Positions 29,456 through 39,210 are shown, numbered from the stretch's first letter. The stretch: DNA of 64,000 nt from Algoriphagus aquimarinus (GCF_900112005.1 NZ_FOKK01000001.1:461015-525014), one strand, 5' to 3'. Notes: generated by a model from the letters alone, not told the origin. Numbers and translations: made by a program.

Positions 29456-30037
29456 CTATAGGTTTTGAACCACTTGGCATGGATTTCCAAAAGCTAATAC
29501 ATCGTTTGGAAGGTCTTTGGTCACTATGGATCCAGCTCCGATAGTGACGTTATCACCAATTTTTACTCCTGGGAAAATCACCACATTTCCACCTATCCAA
29601 ACATTGTCTCCAATGATAACAGGCTTGGAAAAGGTGTGATAGCGAGTGTGATCGCCTTGTTGATAGATTCTGTCGGATGCTTTGATCGGATGAGTTGCTG
29701 TATAGATTTGAACCATTGGAGCGATCAAGCCATTTTCTCCTATTTTGATCAGATTATCATCGAGGAAAATGCAATTTGAATTAATAAAGGTATTATCGCC
29801 TATCTCTATATTTTCCCCATAGTCACAAAAAAATGGAGCTTCAATCCAAACGCCTTCTCCTTTTTTTGCGAGTAACTCCTCCAAAATTTTATCTCTTTCG
29901 ATTAGCTCGCGCGAGTCCAGCGTGTTGTATCTAAGCAAAAGTGCTTTCGCCGTATGGTACTGTTCCAAAAGTTCTGGATCACGAGAATTGTACAATTCAC
30001 CTGAGAGCATCTTTTGTTTTTCAGTTTTATGAAGCAT
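29456..30037 (-). CDS. Maltose/galactoside O-acetyltransferase family protein
   Basis: The 193-residue protein is a left-handed beta-helix acetyltransferase of the Maa/LacA/NodL family. It has the N-terminal Mac domain (KMLSGELYNSRDPELL) and hexapeptide repeats through the second half (IGDNTFINSNCIFLDDN, IGDNVWIGGNVVIFPGVKIGDNVTIGAGSIVTKDLP). The catalytic His is in the TATHPIKASDR segment. It transfers acetyl from acetyl-CoA to a sugar hydroxyl, perhaps for export of excess sugar; the true substrate is unknown. The esterase gene ends 35 nt upstream on the same strand. Confidence 0.9.
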   Translation of the reverse strand: MLHKTEKQKMLSGELYNSRDPELLEQYHTAKALLLRYNTLDSRELIERDKILEELLAKKGEGVWIEAPFFCDYGENIEIGDNTFINSNCIFLDDNLIKIGENGLIAPMVQIYTATHPIKASDRIYQQGDHTRYHTFSKPVIIGDNVWIGGNVVIFPGVKIGDNVTIGAGSIVTKDLPNDVLAFGNPCQVVQNL

Positions 30038-30072
30038 ACAAGCCTAATTTCTAGAATTTATGAATGGTCTAC

Positions 30073-30897
30073 TTACTTGTTGCCTTCAAAATAATTATGG
30101 AAAAATAGCAGCTGGTACTGCACGGCATCTCTCCAGTAATCCCAAGAATGACCTCCTGGGCCTGTCATGAATGTGTGTGGAATGTTGTTGTAAGCTAGTT
30201 TTTCATGGAGTTTCACATTTACATTGTAAAAGAAATCCTCTGTTCCGCAGCTGATGATCAACTTCAGTTTATTTGCGATCAGACGATTGCTTTGAAACAT
30301 CACAGAGTATTCCTCCCAGCGAGCAGGATTTTCAGCTTTGGTACCTAGGTATTTTTTCATCTCCCAATTTTCAGGAAAAGGTGCAATGTCCACTCCACCA
30401 CTGAGACTTCCTGCCGTACCATAAGTTTCCTGATGACGGAATGCGAGATATAATGCCCCATGTCCACCCATGCTCAAACCTGTAATGGCTCTTCCTTCCC
30501 GGCTATCAATCGTGCTGTACTTTTGGTCTATGAACTCCACCAATTCTTTTCCTACATAGGTCTCATACTTGGAGCCCTCTACTTCTGGACTGTCCCAGTA
30601 CCAGCTTCCAAAATTCCCATCAGGCGTCACGATGATTAGATCATACTGATCTGCATAATTCTCCAGTTGTGGAACTTGATTTAACCATGCTTTATAATCC
30701 CCCGAATACCCATGAAGTAAATACACCACGGGATATTCTTTGGAATCGTTGTAATCTTTTGGTGTGATCACGACTGCCTTAATCTCCTTTTGCATAGCTG
30801 CGCTGAAAGTAGCAACGGTATCTACGCTGGCAAGCGTAGGAAGCGATAGCAGGAAGAAAAAAGTAAGTGCTAGTAGGAGGGTGAACTTGTGTTTCAT
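30073..30897 (-). CDS. Esterase of the esterase D / tributyrin esterase family, secreted
   Basis: The 274-residue alpha/beta hydrolase has a signal peptide ending near TLASVD. Motifs are the oxyanion segment VVYLLHGYSGDYKAWLN, the nucleophile elbow GLSMGGHG, a CGTEDFFYN segment with the acid, and the catalytic His in GPGGHSWDYWRD. This is the pattern of feruloyl/acetyl esterases and esterase D-like proteins. Its position near an acetyltransferase and a glycan-degrading block makes a polysaccharide ester plausible, but this is an inference. Confidence 0.85.
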   Translation of the reverse strand: MKHKFTLLLALTFFFLLSLPTLASVDTVATFSAAMQKEIKAVVITPKDYNDSKEYPVVYLLHGYSGDYKAWLNQVPQLENYADQYDLIIVTPDGNFGSWYWDSPEVEGSKYETYVGKELVEFIDQKYSTIDSREGRAITGLSMGGHGALYLAFRHQETYGTAGSLSGGVDIAPFPENWEMKKYLGTKAENPARWEEYSVMFQSNRLIANKLKLIISCGTEDFFYNVNVKLHEKLAYNNIPHTFMTGPGGHSWDYWRDAVQYQLLFFHNYFEGNK

Positions 30898-30938
30898 TTC
30901 AGAGTCTGAATAAGGTGAATGGGAAGGTTAAGTGTAGT

Positions 30939-31838
30939 CTAGGCAAATATATTGATCAGATTTTTCTTAAAATATTCTGCGCTCTCTTTCACACTTTGAA
31001 TGGGGTTCTGCGCGAAATTACCGCCTTGCTCTATGTAGTAATATTCCATTCCAGACATAGCTGCATCAGGGAGGATTTTGGTGTAATCTATGGATCCATT
31101 TCCCATCTCGGTGTAGTCTCGGCTGATTTTGTCCATATCCTTGATGTGCCACATGACAAATCGGCCTGGCGCTTCCATGAAAAGCTCATGTGCTGTGCGA
31201 GGAGAGCTGTGAGCTACCCAGTACAGATCTATCTGAAGTTTGACTAATTCCGGATCAGTATTGTGCAGAATAATATCGTATCCCATTTCACCATTGTGAT
31301 CAATAAATTCAAAATCGTGGTTGTGGTAGGCAAAGCCGAGTCCAGCTTTATTCACACGCTCACCTATCAAATTCAGCTTATCAGCTAGGATTTTAAACTT
31401 TTCTATGGAGCGAGATTCAGGGTCGAGCCAAGGCCAAGTGATATACTTTTGTCCCAATGCATGAGCACCTTCAATGCTCTGATCCGTATAGCGAATAAGC
31501 TCATCTGTAGTGCCGTTGAAATACTTGATAAAATCGTAATGCCCACTTGTGCTTTGAAGGGAATTGTCTTCCAACACCTTCTTGAAATCAGTTGCTGGCA
31601 TGCCATAGAAACTTTGCGTAGCTCCATCATATCCGTAGGTTTCGGTATCCTGATAGCCAAAACCAGCGATAGTTTTAAGGGCTTTCTTTGGATCCTCAGC
31701 CATTGGGGCTCTAATGGTAAAGAGCTGCAGCCCCATTTTGTAGGGCTTTTTTTGTGAAAATTTGAAACTGGAAAGACCAAAACTTGCGACTGATAGCGCA
31801 AATCCTGATTGCTTGATAAAATTTCGGCGGTTAAGCAT
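30939..31838 (-). CDS. Sugar phosphate isomerase/epimerase-type TIM-barrel protein, exported
   Basis: The 299-residue protein starts with a twin-arginine-like signal (NRRNFIKQSGFALSVASFGL). It belongs to the xylose-isomerase-like TIM-barrel superfamily: FAYHNHDFEFI, LQIDLYWVAHS, HIKDMDK and a final YYIEQGG carry the expected His, Asp and Glu metal ligands. Exported members are common in Bacteroidota; their sugar substrates are mostly unknown. It lies 41 nt upstream of the esterase gene on the same strand and may be co-transcribed with it. Confidence 0.88.
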   Translation of the reverse strand: MLNRRNFIKQSGFALSVASFGLSSFKFSQKKPYKMGLQLFTIRAPMAEDPKKALKTIAGFGYQDTETYGYDGATQSFYGMPATDFKKVLEDNSLQSTSGHYDFIKYFNGTTDELIRYTDQSIEGAHALGQKYITWPWLDPESRSIEKFKILADKLNLIGERVNKAGLGFAYHNHDFEFIDHNGEMGYDIILHNTDPELVKLQIDLYWVAHSSPRTAHELFMEAPGRFVMWHIKDMDKISRDYTEMGNGSIDYTKILPDAAMSGMEYYYIEQGGNFAQNPIQSVKESAEYFKKNLINIFA

Positions 31839-32103
31839 GGGTTTAGGTTTGAGGTAAGAATTCAGCCTTCAAGATAGGGAGTTTGCTTATTCTTTAACTA
31901 AAGATTGCACATTGCTGGAAGTGGTAAACCGCCTTTTATCTGAATTTTCTGACTCCAAAAAGGCATAATTTTATGTGACATAGTCTCTTTATATCCAGTA
32001 GTCTGGTGCCTTTCTAGTAGTAGCGGTAAAGAATAATGTGGATTATTATAAGACTGAGTATTCTACCTAATTAGGCCTAAATTGAAAACAGATCCTACAA
32101 ATT

Positions 32104-33150
32104 ATGCTGTCAACACTTACATTTTCCTTACTGACGTTTGCCTGTACTTCTTCCCCATTCGCCAAGAATGATATTGATTTCACTCTGGAGTTAAAAGACA
32201 CTTTAATCTATACTAATCCTGTTTTTGAGCCGGTGTTGGCAGATCCATCAGTAGTGAAAGTTGGAAATGAATTCTTTGCTTACGGCACAGAGGACAATTG
32301 GGGTGATGAAGGAGGCTATCATTTAGTAAGTGTTTTGAAATCAACCGATTTGGTTCATTGGGAATTGCTAGGCAATTCTTTGGATAAGAAGCCAGATTGG
32401 AAAGATCGGGGTGGCATTTGGGCTCCGGACGTTACTCAGGTAGGAGAACAGTTTTACATGTACTATTCCTTTTCCACTTGGGGAGATCCTAATCCCGGAA
32501 TCGGTTTGGCAATTGCAGATAAGCCTGAAGGGCCATTTGTAGATCAAGGGAAAGTATTTGACTCTGATGAAATAGGCGTAGCCAATTCTATTGATCCGTT
32601 TTTTATGGAAAATGACGGGAAGAAATATCTGATCTGGGGAAGTTTCCATGGCTTGTATCTTAACGAATTGACAGCTGATGGCAAAAAACTGATTGGAGAC
32701 AAAATCCAACTTGCTGGAAATCACCTAGAGGCTGCCTATGTCTATGAAAAAGGAGGATATTATTATCTTTTTGGCTCAGCAGGTACCTGTTGTGAAGGAG
32801 TAAGTAGTACTTATAAAGTTTTGGTCGGTAGATCAGAGCATTTATCAGGGCCTTACTTAGATCAGGAGGGTAATAGTTTAATGGATTCCGATTCAGGGAC
32901 TTTAGTAATTGGAGCAAACAAAGGCGACATTGGTTATGCTGGCCCGGGTCATAATGCTGAAATAATCACGGATAAGGCTGGTAATGATTGGCTTCTTTAT
33001 CATGGCATGGCCAAGAAAAGGCCCAAACTTGCCAATGGCACAAATCGACGGGTTTTGCTTTTGGATAAAATAATATGGTCAGATGGCTGGCCGAGTATTG
33101 AGGGCAAGCAGCCTAGTTTTAGTTCTGGGCCATCTCCTGTTTTGGAATAG
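32104..33150 (+). CDS. Glycoside hydrolase family 43 lipoprotein
   Basis: The 348-residue protein has a short type II signal (lipobox LTFAC at residue 14) and a five-bladed propeller of GH43 type. The catalytic base Asp is in LADPSVVKV, the pKa-modulating Asp in NSIDPFFMEND, and the general acid Glu in HLEAAYVYEKGGYYYLFGS. GH43 enzymes act on alpha-L-arabinofuranosides, arabinan or beta-xylosides. The neighbouring GH127 gene favours an arabinan or arabinoside substrate. It opens the plus-strand glycan block. Confidence 0.88.
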   Translation: MLSTLTFSLLTFACTSSPFAKNDIDFTLELKDTLIYTNPVFEPVLADPSVVKVGNEFFAYGTEDNWGDEGGYHLVSVLKSTDLVHWELLGNSLDKKPDWKDRGGIWAPDVTQVGEQFYMYYSFSTWGDPNPGIGLAIADKPEGPFVDQGKVFDSDEIGVANSIDPFFMENDGKKYLIWGSFHGLYLNELTADGKKLIGDKIQLAGNHLEAAYVYEKGGYYYLFGSAGTCCEGVSSTYKVLVGRSEHLSGPYLDQEGNSLMDSDSGTLVIGANKGDIGYAGPGHNAEIITDKAGNDWLLYHGMAKKRPKLANGTNRRVLLLDKIIWSDGWPSIEGKQPSFSSGPSPVLE

Positions 33151-33308
33151 ATTTATGCAAAGATCTGAAAAAGAAGCAAATGAATATTTGAGTTGAGGTT
33201 GGAGACATTGGCGAATTGCCTCAGATAATCAGGCTCATTTTAGATTTTCATTATTACCTTGGGATTTAAAGTCAATATTTATTTCAATTACATTAACCCA
33301 AACCTATT

Positions 33309-33428
33309 ATGAAAAAGACCTACACTAGAAACACTACTAAGATAAAGCCTAGTTTGAAGCAAGGAGTTGCCCTTTCAGGGACGTTCATTGTCCCAAAACC
33401 TGCTAGTAATGTTAAAAAACCGCTTTAA
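33309..33428 (+). CDS. 39-residue small ORF overlapping the GH127 start
   Basis: An ATG at 33309 opens a 39-codon frame rich in Lys and Thr (starts MKKTYTRNTTKIKPSLK). It ends at 33428, 20 nt inside the GH127 gene in another frame. It could be a leader peptide that couples translation, a small protein or chance. It has no recognised family. Confidence 0.3.
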   Translation: MKKTYTRNTTKIKPSLKQGVALSGTFIVPKPASNVKKPL

Positions 33429-35550
33429 ATCAATTCTGGCACTAGTTATATGTGCTGGGCTGATTTCTTGTACTACTGGAAATGATTCCAATAATTCGGT
33501 CACACTAGTTGATCGAATCCCTACAGAATATACAAATCAATTTTATGTCAGCAATCGGGCGCCTTTGGCGCCCAGTGCGCTGATCAAACTTCCTGTTGGC
33601 TCGGTGAAGCCTGAAGGATTTCTCAAAGAATATCTTATTCGTCAGAAAAATGGATTAACCGGAAATCTAGGGGAAATCTCTGCCTGGCTTCAGAAGGACA
33701 ATAATGCATGGCTTTCCAAAGACGGTACAGGTGAATGGGGCTGGGAAGAAGTGCCTTACTGGCTGAAAGGCTATGCCAACATAGGCTACATCATGAATGA
33801 TCAGCGCATGATCGATGAATCCATGATCTGGCTGGAAGCTGTGCTTACTAGTCAGAGAGAAAATGGAGACTTTGGCCCAAAACTTATGGATGGAGATCAT
33901 CCTGATTTTTGGGCAAAAATGATCATGCTTTATTGTTTGCAGTCCTATTACGAATACTCGCAGGATGAGCGTGTCATCGCTTTGATGACCAACTATTTCA
34001 AGTATGAGTTGACGGTTCCTGATGATGAATTTTTAGAAGGATACTGGCAGCGACTGCGTGGAGGAGACAATCTTCACAGTGTTTTATGGCTTTACAACCG
34101 AACTGGAGACGATTTTTTGCTAGAGTTGGCGGAGAAAATCCATCAAAACACCTCAGATTGGGCAGGAAGAGATTTACCGATTGACCAGGTTAGGAATTAC
34201 TACGAAGTGCGCGATGGAGGTGAAGTCCCGGATTGGTATCGTGATCAGGTAGATTGGCACAATGTGAATCATGCTCAGGCTTTTCGTGAGCCAGCTCAGT
34301 ATTACTTGCTGACGAAAAACGAGAAAGACCTTCAGGCGACTTATGAAAATTTTAAAATCATCCGTGAGCATTTCGGTCAGGTTCCTGGCGGAATGTTTGG
34401 CTCAGATGAAAATGCACGCCCTGGGTATGCGGACCCGCGCCAAGGTGTAGAAACTTGCGGAATGGTGGAGCAGATGAACTCAGATGAGCATTTGCTGAGA
34501 ATCACTGGCGATCCATTCTGGGCAGATCATGCCGAGGAAGTTGCATTCAATACGTATCCAGCTGCAGTAATGCCTGATTTTAAATCGCTGCATTACATCA
34601 CCTCACCGAACATGGCTGTACTGGATGCTGAAAACCACTCACCAGGAATTGCTAATAGCGGCCCGTTCTTGATGATGAATCCTTTTAGCTCTAGATGTTG
34701 TCAACATAATCACGCACAGGGATGGCCGTATTTCATAGAAAACCTCTGGATGGCGACGCCTGACAATGGCGTAGTGGCGGCGATGTATGGAGCGAGCAAA
34801 GTGACTGTGAAAGTCGGAGATGGCATTGAAGTGAACATCGAGGAAACCACACATTATCCATTTGATGAGGAAATCAAGTTTACGTTGAATACAGAAAAAG
34901 CTGTTGAATTCCCACTTTACCTACGTATTCCAGCTTGGGCAAAGGGAGCTTCGATCACCGTGAATGGTGAAGTAGTGAAAGACAATATTTCTGGAATTGG
35001 CTATGCGAAGATCAGTAGAACCTGGATAAATGGAGATCAGGTTGCATTAACTCTTCCAATGGAAATCCAGACTAAAATTTGGGAGAAAAACAGCAACAGC
35101 CTGAGTGTAAGCCGAGGTCCTTTGACTTATTCTTTAAAGATTAGAGAGAAGTATTTCAAAAAAGACAGTGACCAAACAGCCATTTGGGATTCTAAATGGC
35201 AAAAAGGAGTAGACACGAAGAAGTGGCCTTCTTGGGAGATTCACCCGGTGACGGATTGGAACTATAGTTTGGTAGTGGATGAAAATGATCCAGCCTCTTC
35301 ATTTGAAGTGATGAAAGGACATTGGCCGAAGTCTGATTTTCCATTCTCACTGGAGGAAGTTCCGATTAAAATCGTGGCCAAAGCCCGACAGATTCCAGAA
35401 TGGCAATTGGATCAATACGGACTGGTGGGAGAATTGAAAGACCTGCCAAAGACTTCCGATCAGCCGGTGGTGGATGTGACACTAGTGCCCATGGGTGCTG
35501 CCAGATTGAGAATCACAGCTTTTCCACAGCTTTTGCATAGCAATAACTAA
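33409..35550 (+). CDS. Beta-L-arabinofuranosidase-type glycoside hydrolase (GH127/DUF1680)
   Basis: From the ATG at 33409 the protein is 713 residues with a lipobox (GLISC). An in-frame ATG at 33367 adds 14 residues ahead of the signal and is less likely. The GH127 signature is clear: GVETCGMVEQM, with the Glu-x-Cys pair, and later SSRCCQHNH, with the Cys-Cys pair. These correspond to the zinc-bound Cys cluster and Glu of HypBA1, in which a Cys is the nucleophile. It probably releases arabinofuranose from arabinosylated glycans or glycoproteins. The GH2 gene follows by 13 nt. Confidence 0.88.
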   Translation: MLKNRFKSILALVICAGLISCTTGNDSNNSVTLVDRIPTEYTNQFYVSNRAPLAPSALIKLPVGSVKPEGFLKEYLIRQKNGLTGNLGEISAWLQKDNNAWLSKDGTGEWGWEEVPYWLKGYANIGYIMNDQRMIDESMIWLEAVLTSQRENGDFGPKLMDGDHPDFWAKMIMLYCLQSYYEYSQDERVIALMTNYFKYELTVPDDEFLEGYWQRLRGGDNLHSVLWLYNRTGDDFLLELAEKIHQNTSDWAGRDLPIDQVRNYYEVRDGGEVPDWYRDQVDWHNVNHAQAFREPAQYYLLTKNEKDLQATYENFKIIREHFGQVPGGMFGSDENARPGYADPRQGVETCGMVEQMNSDEHLLRITGDPFWADHAEEVAFNTYPAAVMPDFKSLHYITSPNMAVLDAENHSPGIANSGPFLMMNPFSSRCCQHNHAQGWPYFIENLWMATPDNGVVAAMYGASKVTVKVGDGIEVNIEETTHYPFDEEIKFTLNTEKAVEFPLYLRIPAWAKGASITVNGEVVKDNISGIGYAKISRTWINGDQVALTLPMEIQTKIWEKNSNSLSVSRGPLTYSLKIREKYFKKDSDQTAIWDSKWQKGVDTKKWPSWEIHPVTDWNYSLVVDENDPASSFEVMKGHWPKSDFPFSLEEVPIKIVAKARQIPEWQLDQYGLVGELKDLPKTSDQPVVDVTLVPMGAARLRITAFPQLLHSNN

Positions 35551-35563
35551 TAAACCTATACTT

Positions 35564-37408
35564 ATGAAGAACACACTGATAATCGGAGCCTGCCTGCTTT
35601 TTGCGCAGCATATTGCGATAGCTCAAACGAGCCAATACAAACCTGTAGAAGGTAAAATCATGACCGAATGGGCTGCTCAGGTTACTCCTGAAAATGTCCA
35701 TCAGGAGTATCCTAGACCTCAGATGACTCGTTCAACTTGGGTGAATTTGAATGGACTGTGGGATTACGCGATCAAGGCAAAGGGTCAGGTAATTCCTACA
35801 AGTTTTGACGGTGAAATTCTTGTGCCATTCGCGGTGGAATCAGCACTTTCGGGTGTGGGGAAAACCGTGGGTAAGGACAATGAATTGTGGTACAACACGA
35901 CTTTTTCCACTCCAAAAAAATCAAGTAAGGACAAAGTGCTATTGCATTTCGGAGCTTCTGACTGGGAAACGGAAGTCTTTGTCAATGGGAAAAGTATAGG
36001 GAAACACCGTGGAGGTTATGATCCTTTTGACTTTGATATTACAAATCATCTGAAATCGGGCAAGTCGCAAACTTTGCAGGTACGTGTATGGGATCCGAGT
36101 GATGAGGGACCTCAGCCTCGCGGCAAGCAGGTTAATAACCCGAATGGCATTTGGTACACTCCTGTGACTGGTATCTGGCAAACAGTATGGCTAGAAACTG
36201 TACCGGCAGCCTATATTTCTGGATTGAGAAATGCATCAGATATTAAAAGCAAGGAGATTATAGTCACTCCAGAGATTGTAGGAGCTACTGCTGGTCAACA
36301 AGTGAAAGTATCGGCTTGGAAAGACGGAGTAATGCTCGCTGAGCAGACAGTAAAGCCTTCGGAAACAGCGAAGTTGGCGATCAGTGATGCACAGCTTTGG
36401 GCTCCGGGAAATCCAGTGCTTTATGATTTGAAAGTAGAATTGGTAGAAGGAAAGAAAATAGTTGATGCAGTGGGAAGCTATGCGGCTTTGAGAGAAATCA
36501 GCATGGCTACAGATGAAAATGGTATTCAGCGAATGATGCTGAATGGAGAGTTCTTGTTCCAATACGGTCCACTAGATCAGGGATGGTTCCCAGATGGTTT
36601 GTACACTGCGCCTAGCCATGAAGCTATGGTTTTTGACATTCAAAAAACGCAGGACATGGGTTTCAACATGATCAGAAAGCATGTGAAAGTGGAGCCTGCG
36701 ACTTGGTACCATGCCTGCGACAAAATGGGCATGCTGGTATGGCAGGATATGCCAAGTGGAGATATGGGGAATGGTTGGGAAATGAAGCTTGCCGTGTTGG
36801 GTAGCCAAACTGACAAAGACAGAACTCCAGAGTCAGAGGCGATTTTTAGGGAAGAATGGAAAGAAATCATGGATGATTTTTATAATTTCCCTTCCATCGT
36901 TGTCTGGGTGCCTTTCAACGAAGCTTGGGGTCAGTTCAAAACCAAAGAAATAGCCGACTGGACAAAGATCCATGATTCATCTAGATTAGTGAACTCTGCC
37001 AGTGGAGGAAACTTCGAAATGGATGGAAGCAAGATCGCCGGTGATATCATCGATTTGCACAATTATCCAGATGCAAAAATGCCAGATCCGAAGATTTACG
37101 GTAAAGATAACATCCTTGTTCTGGGTGAATTTGGCGGATTGGGACTTCCTGTGGATGGACACGTTTGGCAGCAAAAAGATAACTGGGGTTATCAGAGTTT
37201 TAAGAATCAGGAAGAGCTTTACGCTCGCTATGAAGGTCTGATTACAAGATTGGGAGAATTGGTAGAAGCAGGGCTTTCAGCGGCGGTTTACACGCAAACC
37301 ACGGATGTAGAAGTAGAGACTAATGGACTAATGACTTACGATAGAAAAGTCATCAAATTCGATGTGTCAAAGATGAAAAGCATACATTCCCCTTTATATA
37401 AAAAGTGA
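35564..37408 (+). CDS. Glycoside hydrolase family 2 protein, secreted
   Basis: The 614-residue protein has a signal peptide ending near IAIAQ, an N-terminal galactose-binding-like jelly roll (about 50-230), an Ig-like middle domain and a C-terminal TIM barrel. The acid/base Glu is in VVWVPFNEAWGQF and the nucleophile Glu in LGEFGGLGLP. GH2 includes beta-galactosidases, beta-glucuronidases and beta-mannosidases; this short form is common in Bacteroidota polysaccharide loci. It lies 13 nt after the GH127 gene and 4 nt before the aldose epimerase, so the three are one transcript. Confidence 0.9.
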   Translation: MKNTLIIGACLLFAQHIAIAQTSQYKPVEGKIMTEWAAQVTPENVHQEYPRPQMTRSTWVNLNGLWDYAIKAKGQVIPTSFDGEILVPFAVESALSGVGKTVGKDNELWYNTTFSTPKKSSKDKVLLHFGASDWETEVFVNGKSIGKHRGGYDPFDFDITNHLKSGKSQTLQVRVWDPSDEGPQPRGKQVNNPNGIWYTPVTGIWQTVWLETVPAAYISGLRNASDIKSKEIIVTPEIVGATAGQQVKVSAWKDGVMLAEQTVKPSETAKLAISDAQLWAPGNPVLYDLKVELVEGKKIVDAVGSYAALREISMATDENGIQRMMLNGEFLFQYGPLDQGWFPDGLYTAPSHEAMVFDIQKTQDMGFNMIRKHVKVEPATWYHACDKMGMLVWQDMPSGDMGNGWEMKLAVLGSQTDKDRTPESEAIFREEWKEIMDDFYNFPSIVVWVPFNEAWGQFKTKEIADWTKIHDSSRLVNSASGGNFEMDGSKIAGDIIDLHNYPDAKMPDPKIYGKDNILVLGEFGGLGLPVDGHVWQQKDNWGYQSFKNQEELYARYEGLITRLGELVEAGLSAAVYTQTTDVEVETNGLMTYDRKVIKFDVSKMKSIHSPLYKK

Positions 37409-37412
37409 GCGC

Positions 37413-38561
37413 ATGAATAATCATTTCAATAAAATCTTTGGTGCAGCCGCGCTGGGGATTTTCTTATACAGCTGCGAAAGCAAACCAAAAGAAGAAATCA
37501 AAGCCGAGGAAACTGTGCAAGAGCAGGTTTTTGGCACAACTTTTCAAAACAAAAAAGTGGAAACATACGAGATCAAAAATGCCACGGGCATGAAAATGAA
37601 AGTCACCAACTTCGGTGCAAGAGTAACCAACCTTTGGGTTCCGGATAAAGATGGAAATCTGGTAGATGTAGTATTGGGATTTGAGACCCTGGATGAATAT
37701 TTAGCAAGTAGTGAGAAATACTTCGGTGCTGCCATCGGTCGCTATGGTAACCGGATTGCAAATGGAAAATTCACGCTTGACGGAGAAGAATATACCTTGC
37801 CTCAGAATAATAATGGACAAACGCTTCACGGCGGTCCAGGCGGAATGGATTATGTGATTTGGGATGTGGAAAAGTCAGGAGAAAATGGATTGATCTTTAG
37901 CTACACTTCTCCAGATGGAGAGGAAGGTTTTCCTGGAGAGCTGAAAGTGAAAATGATCTATACGATTACTGATGACAATGAATTCAAGGTCTCTTATGAA
38001 GCAGAAACTGATAAAGCGACTCCGGTGAATTTGACGCATCACTCATTTTTCAACCTGAATGGTGCTGGAAATGGAACTGTGCTGGATCATACCCTGCAGC
38101 TGAATGCCAGCAAATACACGCCTGTGGATGAAGTCTTAATTCCTACGGGTGAGATTCCAATTGTGAAAGGAACTCCTTTTGACTTTACTACTGCTACTAA
38201 AATCGGTGAAAGAATCGACCAAGAAAATGAGCAGTTGAAATTCGGAGGCGGATATGACCACAACTGGGTACTGGACAAATCGGGAAATGACCTGACTCAA
38301 GCGGCGGTGATCTCATCACCACAAACTGGAATTGAGATGGAAGTATGGACTACCGAGCCAGCTATCCAATTCTACAGCGGTAATTTCCTAGATGGAACGA
38401 TCAGGGGAAAAGGCGGGAAAGTCTATGAGTTGAGATCTGCATTCTGCCTGGAAACTCAGCATTATCCGGATTCTCCGAATCAGCCGAATTTCCCATCTAC
38501 GATCTTGAAACCGGGAGAAAAATATGAACAGACTTGTATCTATAAGTTTGGGACGAAGTAA
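37413..38561 (+). CDS. galM: Aldose 1-epimerase (mutarotase), lipoprotein
   Basis: The 382-residue protein has a lipobox (FLYSC) and a mutarotase fold. The FGARVTNLWVPDKDG start, GRYGNRIANGKF, the catalytic His region LTHHSFFNLNG and the catalytic Glu region AFCLETQHYPDSPNQ are all intact. It interconverts alpha and beta anomers of hexoses, here probably in the periplasm for sugars released by the upstream hydrolases. It ends the GH127-GH2-galM operon with a terminator immediately after. Confidence 0.92.
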   Translation: MNNHFNKIFGAAALGIFLYSCESKPKEEIKAEETVQEQVFGTTFQNKKVETYEIKNATGMKMKVTNFGARVTNLWVPDKDGNLVDVVLGFETLDEYLASSEKYFGAAIGRYGNRIANGKFTLDGEEYTLPQNNNGQTLHGGPGGMDYVIWDVEKSGENGLIFSYTSPDGEEGFPGELKVKMIYTITDDNEFKVSYEAETDKATPVNLTHHSFFNLNGAGNGTVLDHTLQLNASKYTPVDEVLIPTGEIPIVKGTPFDFTTATKIGERIDQENEQLKFGGGYDHNWVLDKSGNDLTQAAVISSPQTGIEMEVWTTEPAIQFYSGNFLDGTIRGKGGKVYELRSAFCLETQHYPDSPNQPNFPSTILKPGEKYEQTCIYKFGTK

Positions 38562-38567
38562 TAGCGG

Positions 38568-38593
38568 AAAGCCATCCTGATCAGGGTGGCTTT
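38568..38593 (+). terminator. Terminator of the glycan operon
   Basis: A 10-bp stem (AAAGCCATCC / GGGTGGCTTT, one wobble) with a 6-nt loop starts 6 nt after the galM stop and is followed by TTTAG. Confidence 0.85.
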
Positions 38594-38645
38594 TTTAGTA
38601 GGTTTACTGATAGAGTGGTAAAGGGTTAAAACCTCTAAAAATAGA

Positions 38646-38981
38646 CTAGACGATCTCTAAGAAACCATATTCCGTCGAGAGATTTAAGCCTTCAATTTCT
38701 TCTTTGTGTTTGATGAGCAGCTGTTCCAAGAAGGCATTGCTTTGATTGCCTGTTCTTAACAAAACTACTTTAGGTGGGAAACCTTTTGCAGTTGCGAGGT
38801 TTAAAAAATCATCGTCATTAGTCACAATAATCATGTCTTTTTTGAACGCAAAATTCCATATCTCTACATCTGTAGCAGGCACGTAGAGCCCTATATTATC
38901 TACATGATAGCAGGAATCAAAGTGTGATTTGAGTGTTTTTGTTAACCGCCAAGACAAATTTGCATCTAATAGCAGATCCAT
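38646..38981 (-). CDS. DUF5615 PIN-like toxin
   Basis: From the Met at 38981 the protein has 111 residues and starts MDLLLDANLSWRL, the usual DUF5615 opening with its first acidic residue. A second acidic cluster, IIVTNDDDFLNLA, is near the middle. DUF5615 proteins have a PIN-like nuclease fold and act as the toxin of a two-gene system. An upstream in-frame Met at 39026 would overlap the antitoxin gene and is rejected. The antitoxin gene stops 1 nt before this start. Confidence 0.85.
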   Translation of the reverse strand: MDLLLDANLSWRLTKTLKSHFDSCYHVDNIGLYVPATDVEIWNFAFKKDMIIVTNDDDFLNLATAKGFPPKVVLLRTGNQSNAFLEQLLIKHKEEIEGLNLSTEYGFLEIV

Positions 38982-38982
38982 T

Positions 38983-39210
38983 CTATGCAGCAACGATTTT
39001 GATAAAAGCTTCTCTATTGGCAGCAAAAGCCAATGCAGCCAATATATGCTCTTCCTTTAACAATGGGTAATCTTCTAGTATTTCAGTATTGTTCATACCA
39101 GATGCCAGCCACTGTAGAATATCAACAATGGCAATTCTAGTTCCCTTAATGCACGGCTTTCCGAAGCGGATATTAGGATCTATTGCAATATGTGATGCGA
39201 GTTTCTCCAC
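38983..39210 (-). CDS. DUF433 antitoxin
   Basis: The 75-residue protein matches DUF433 (IAIDPNIRFGKPCIKGTRI, then LQWLASGMNNTEILEDYPLL), a winged-helix-like domain found as the antitoxin partner of DUF5615 toxins. It is the first gene of the pair and probably binds its own promoter. The downstream toxin starts 1 nt after its stop. Confidence 0.88.
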   Translation of the reverse strand: MEKLASHIAIDPNIRFGKPCIKGTRIAIVDILQWLASGMNNTEILEDYPLLKEEHILAALAFAANREAFIKIVAA

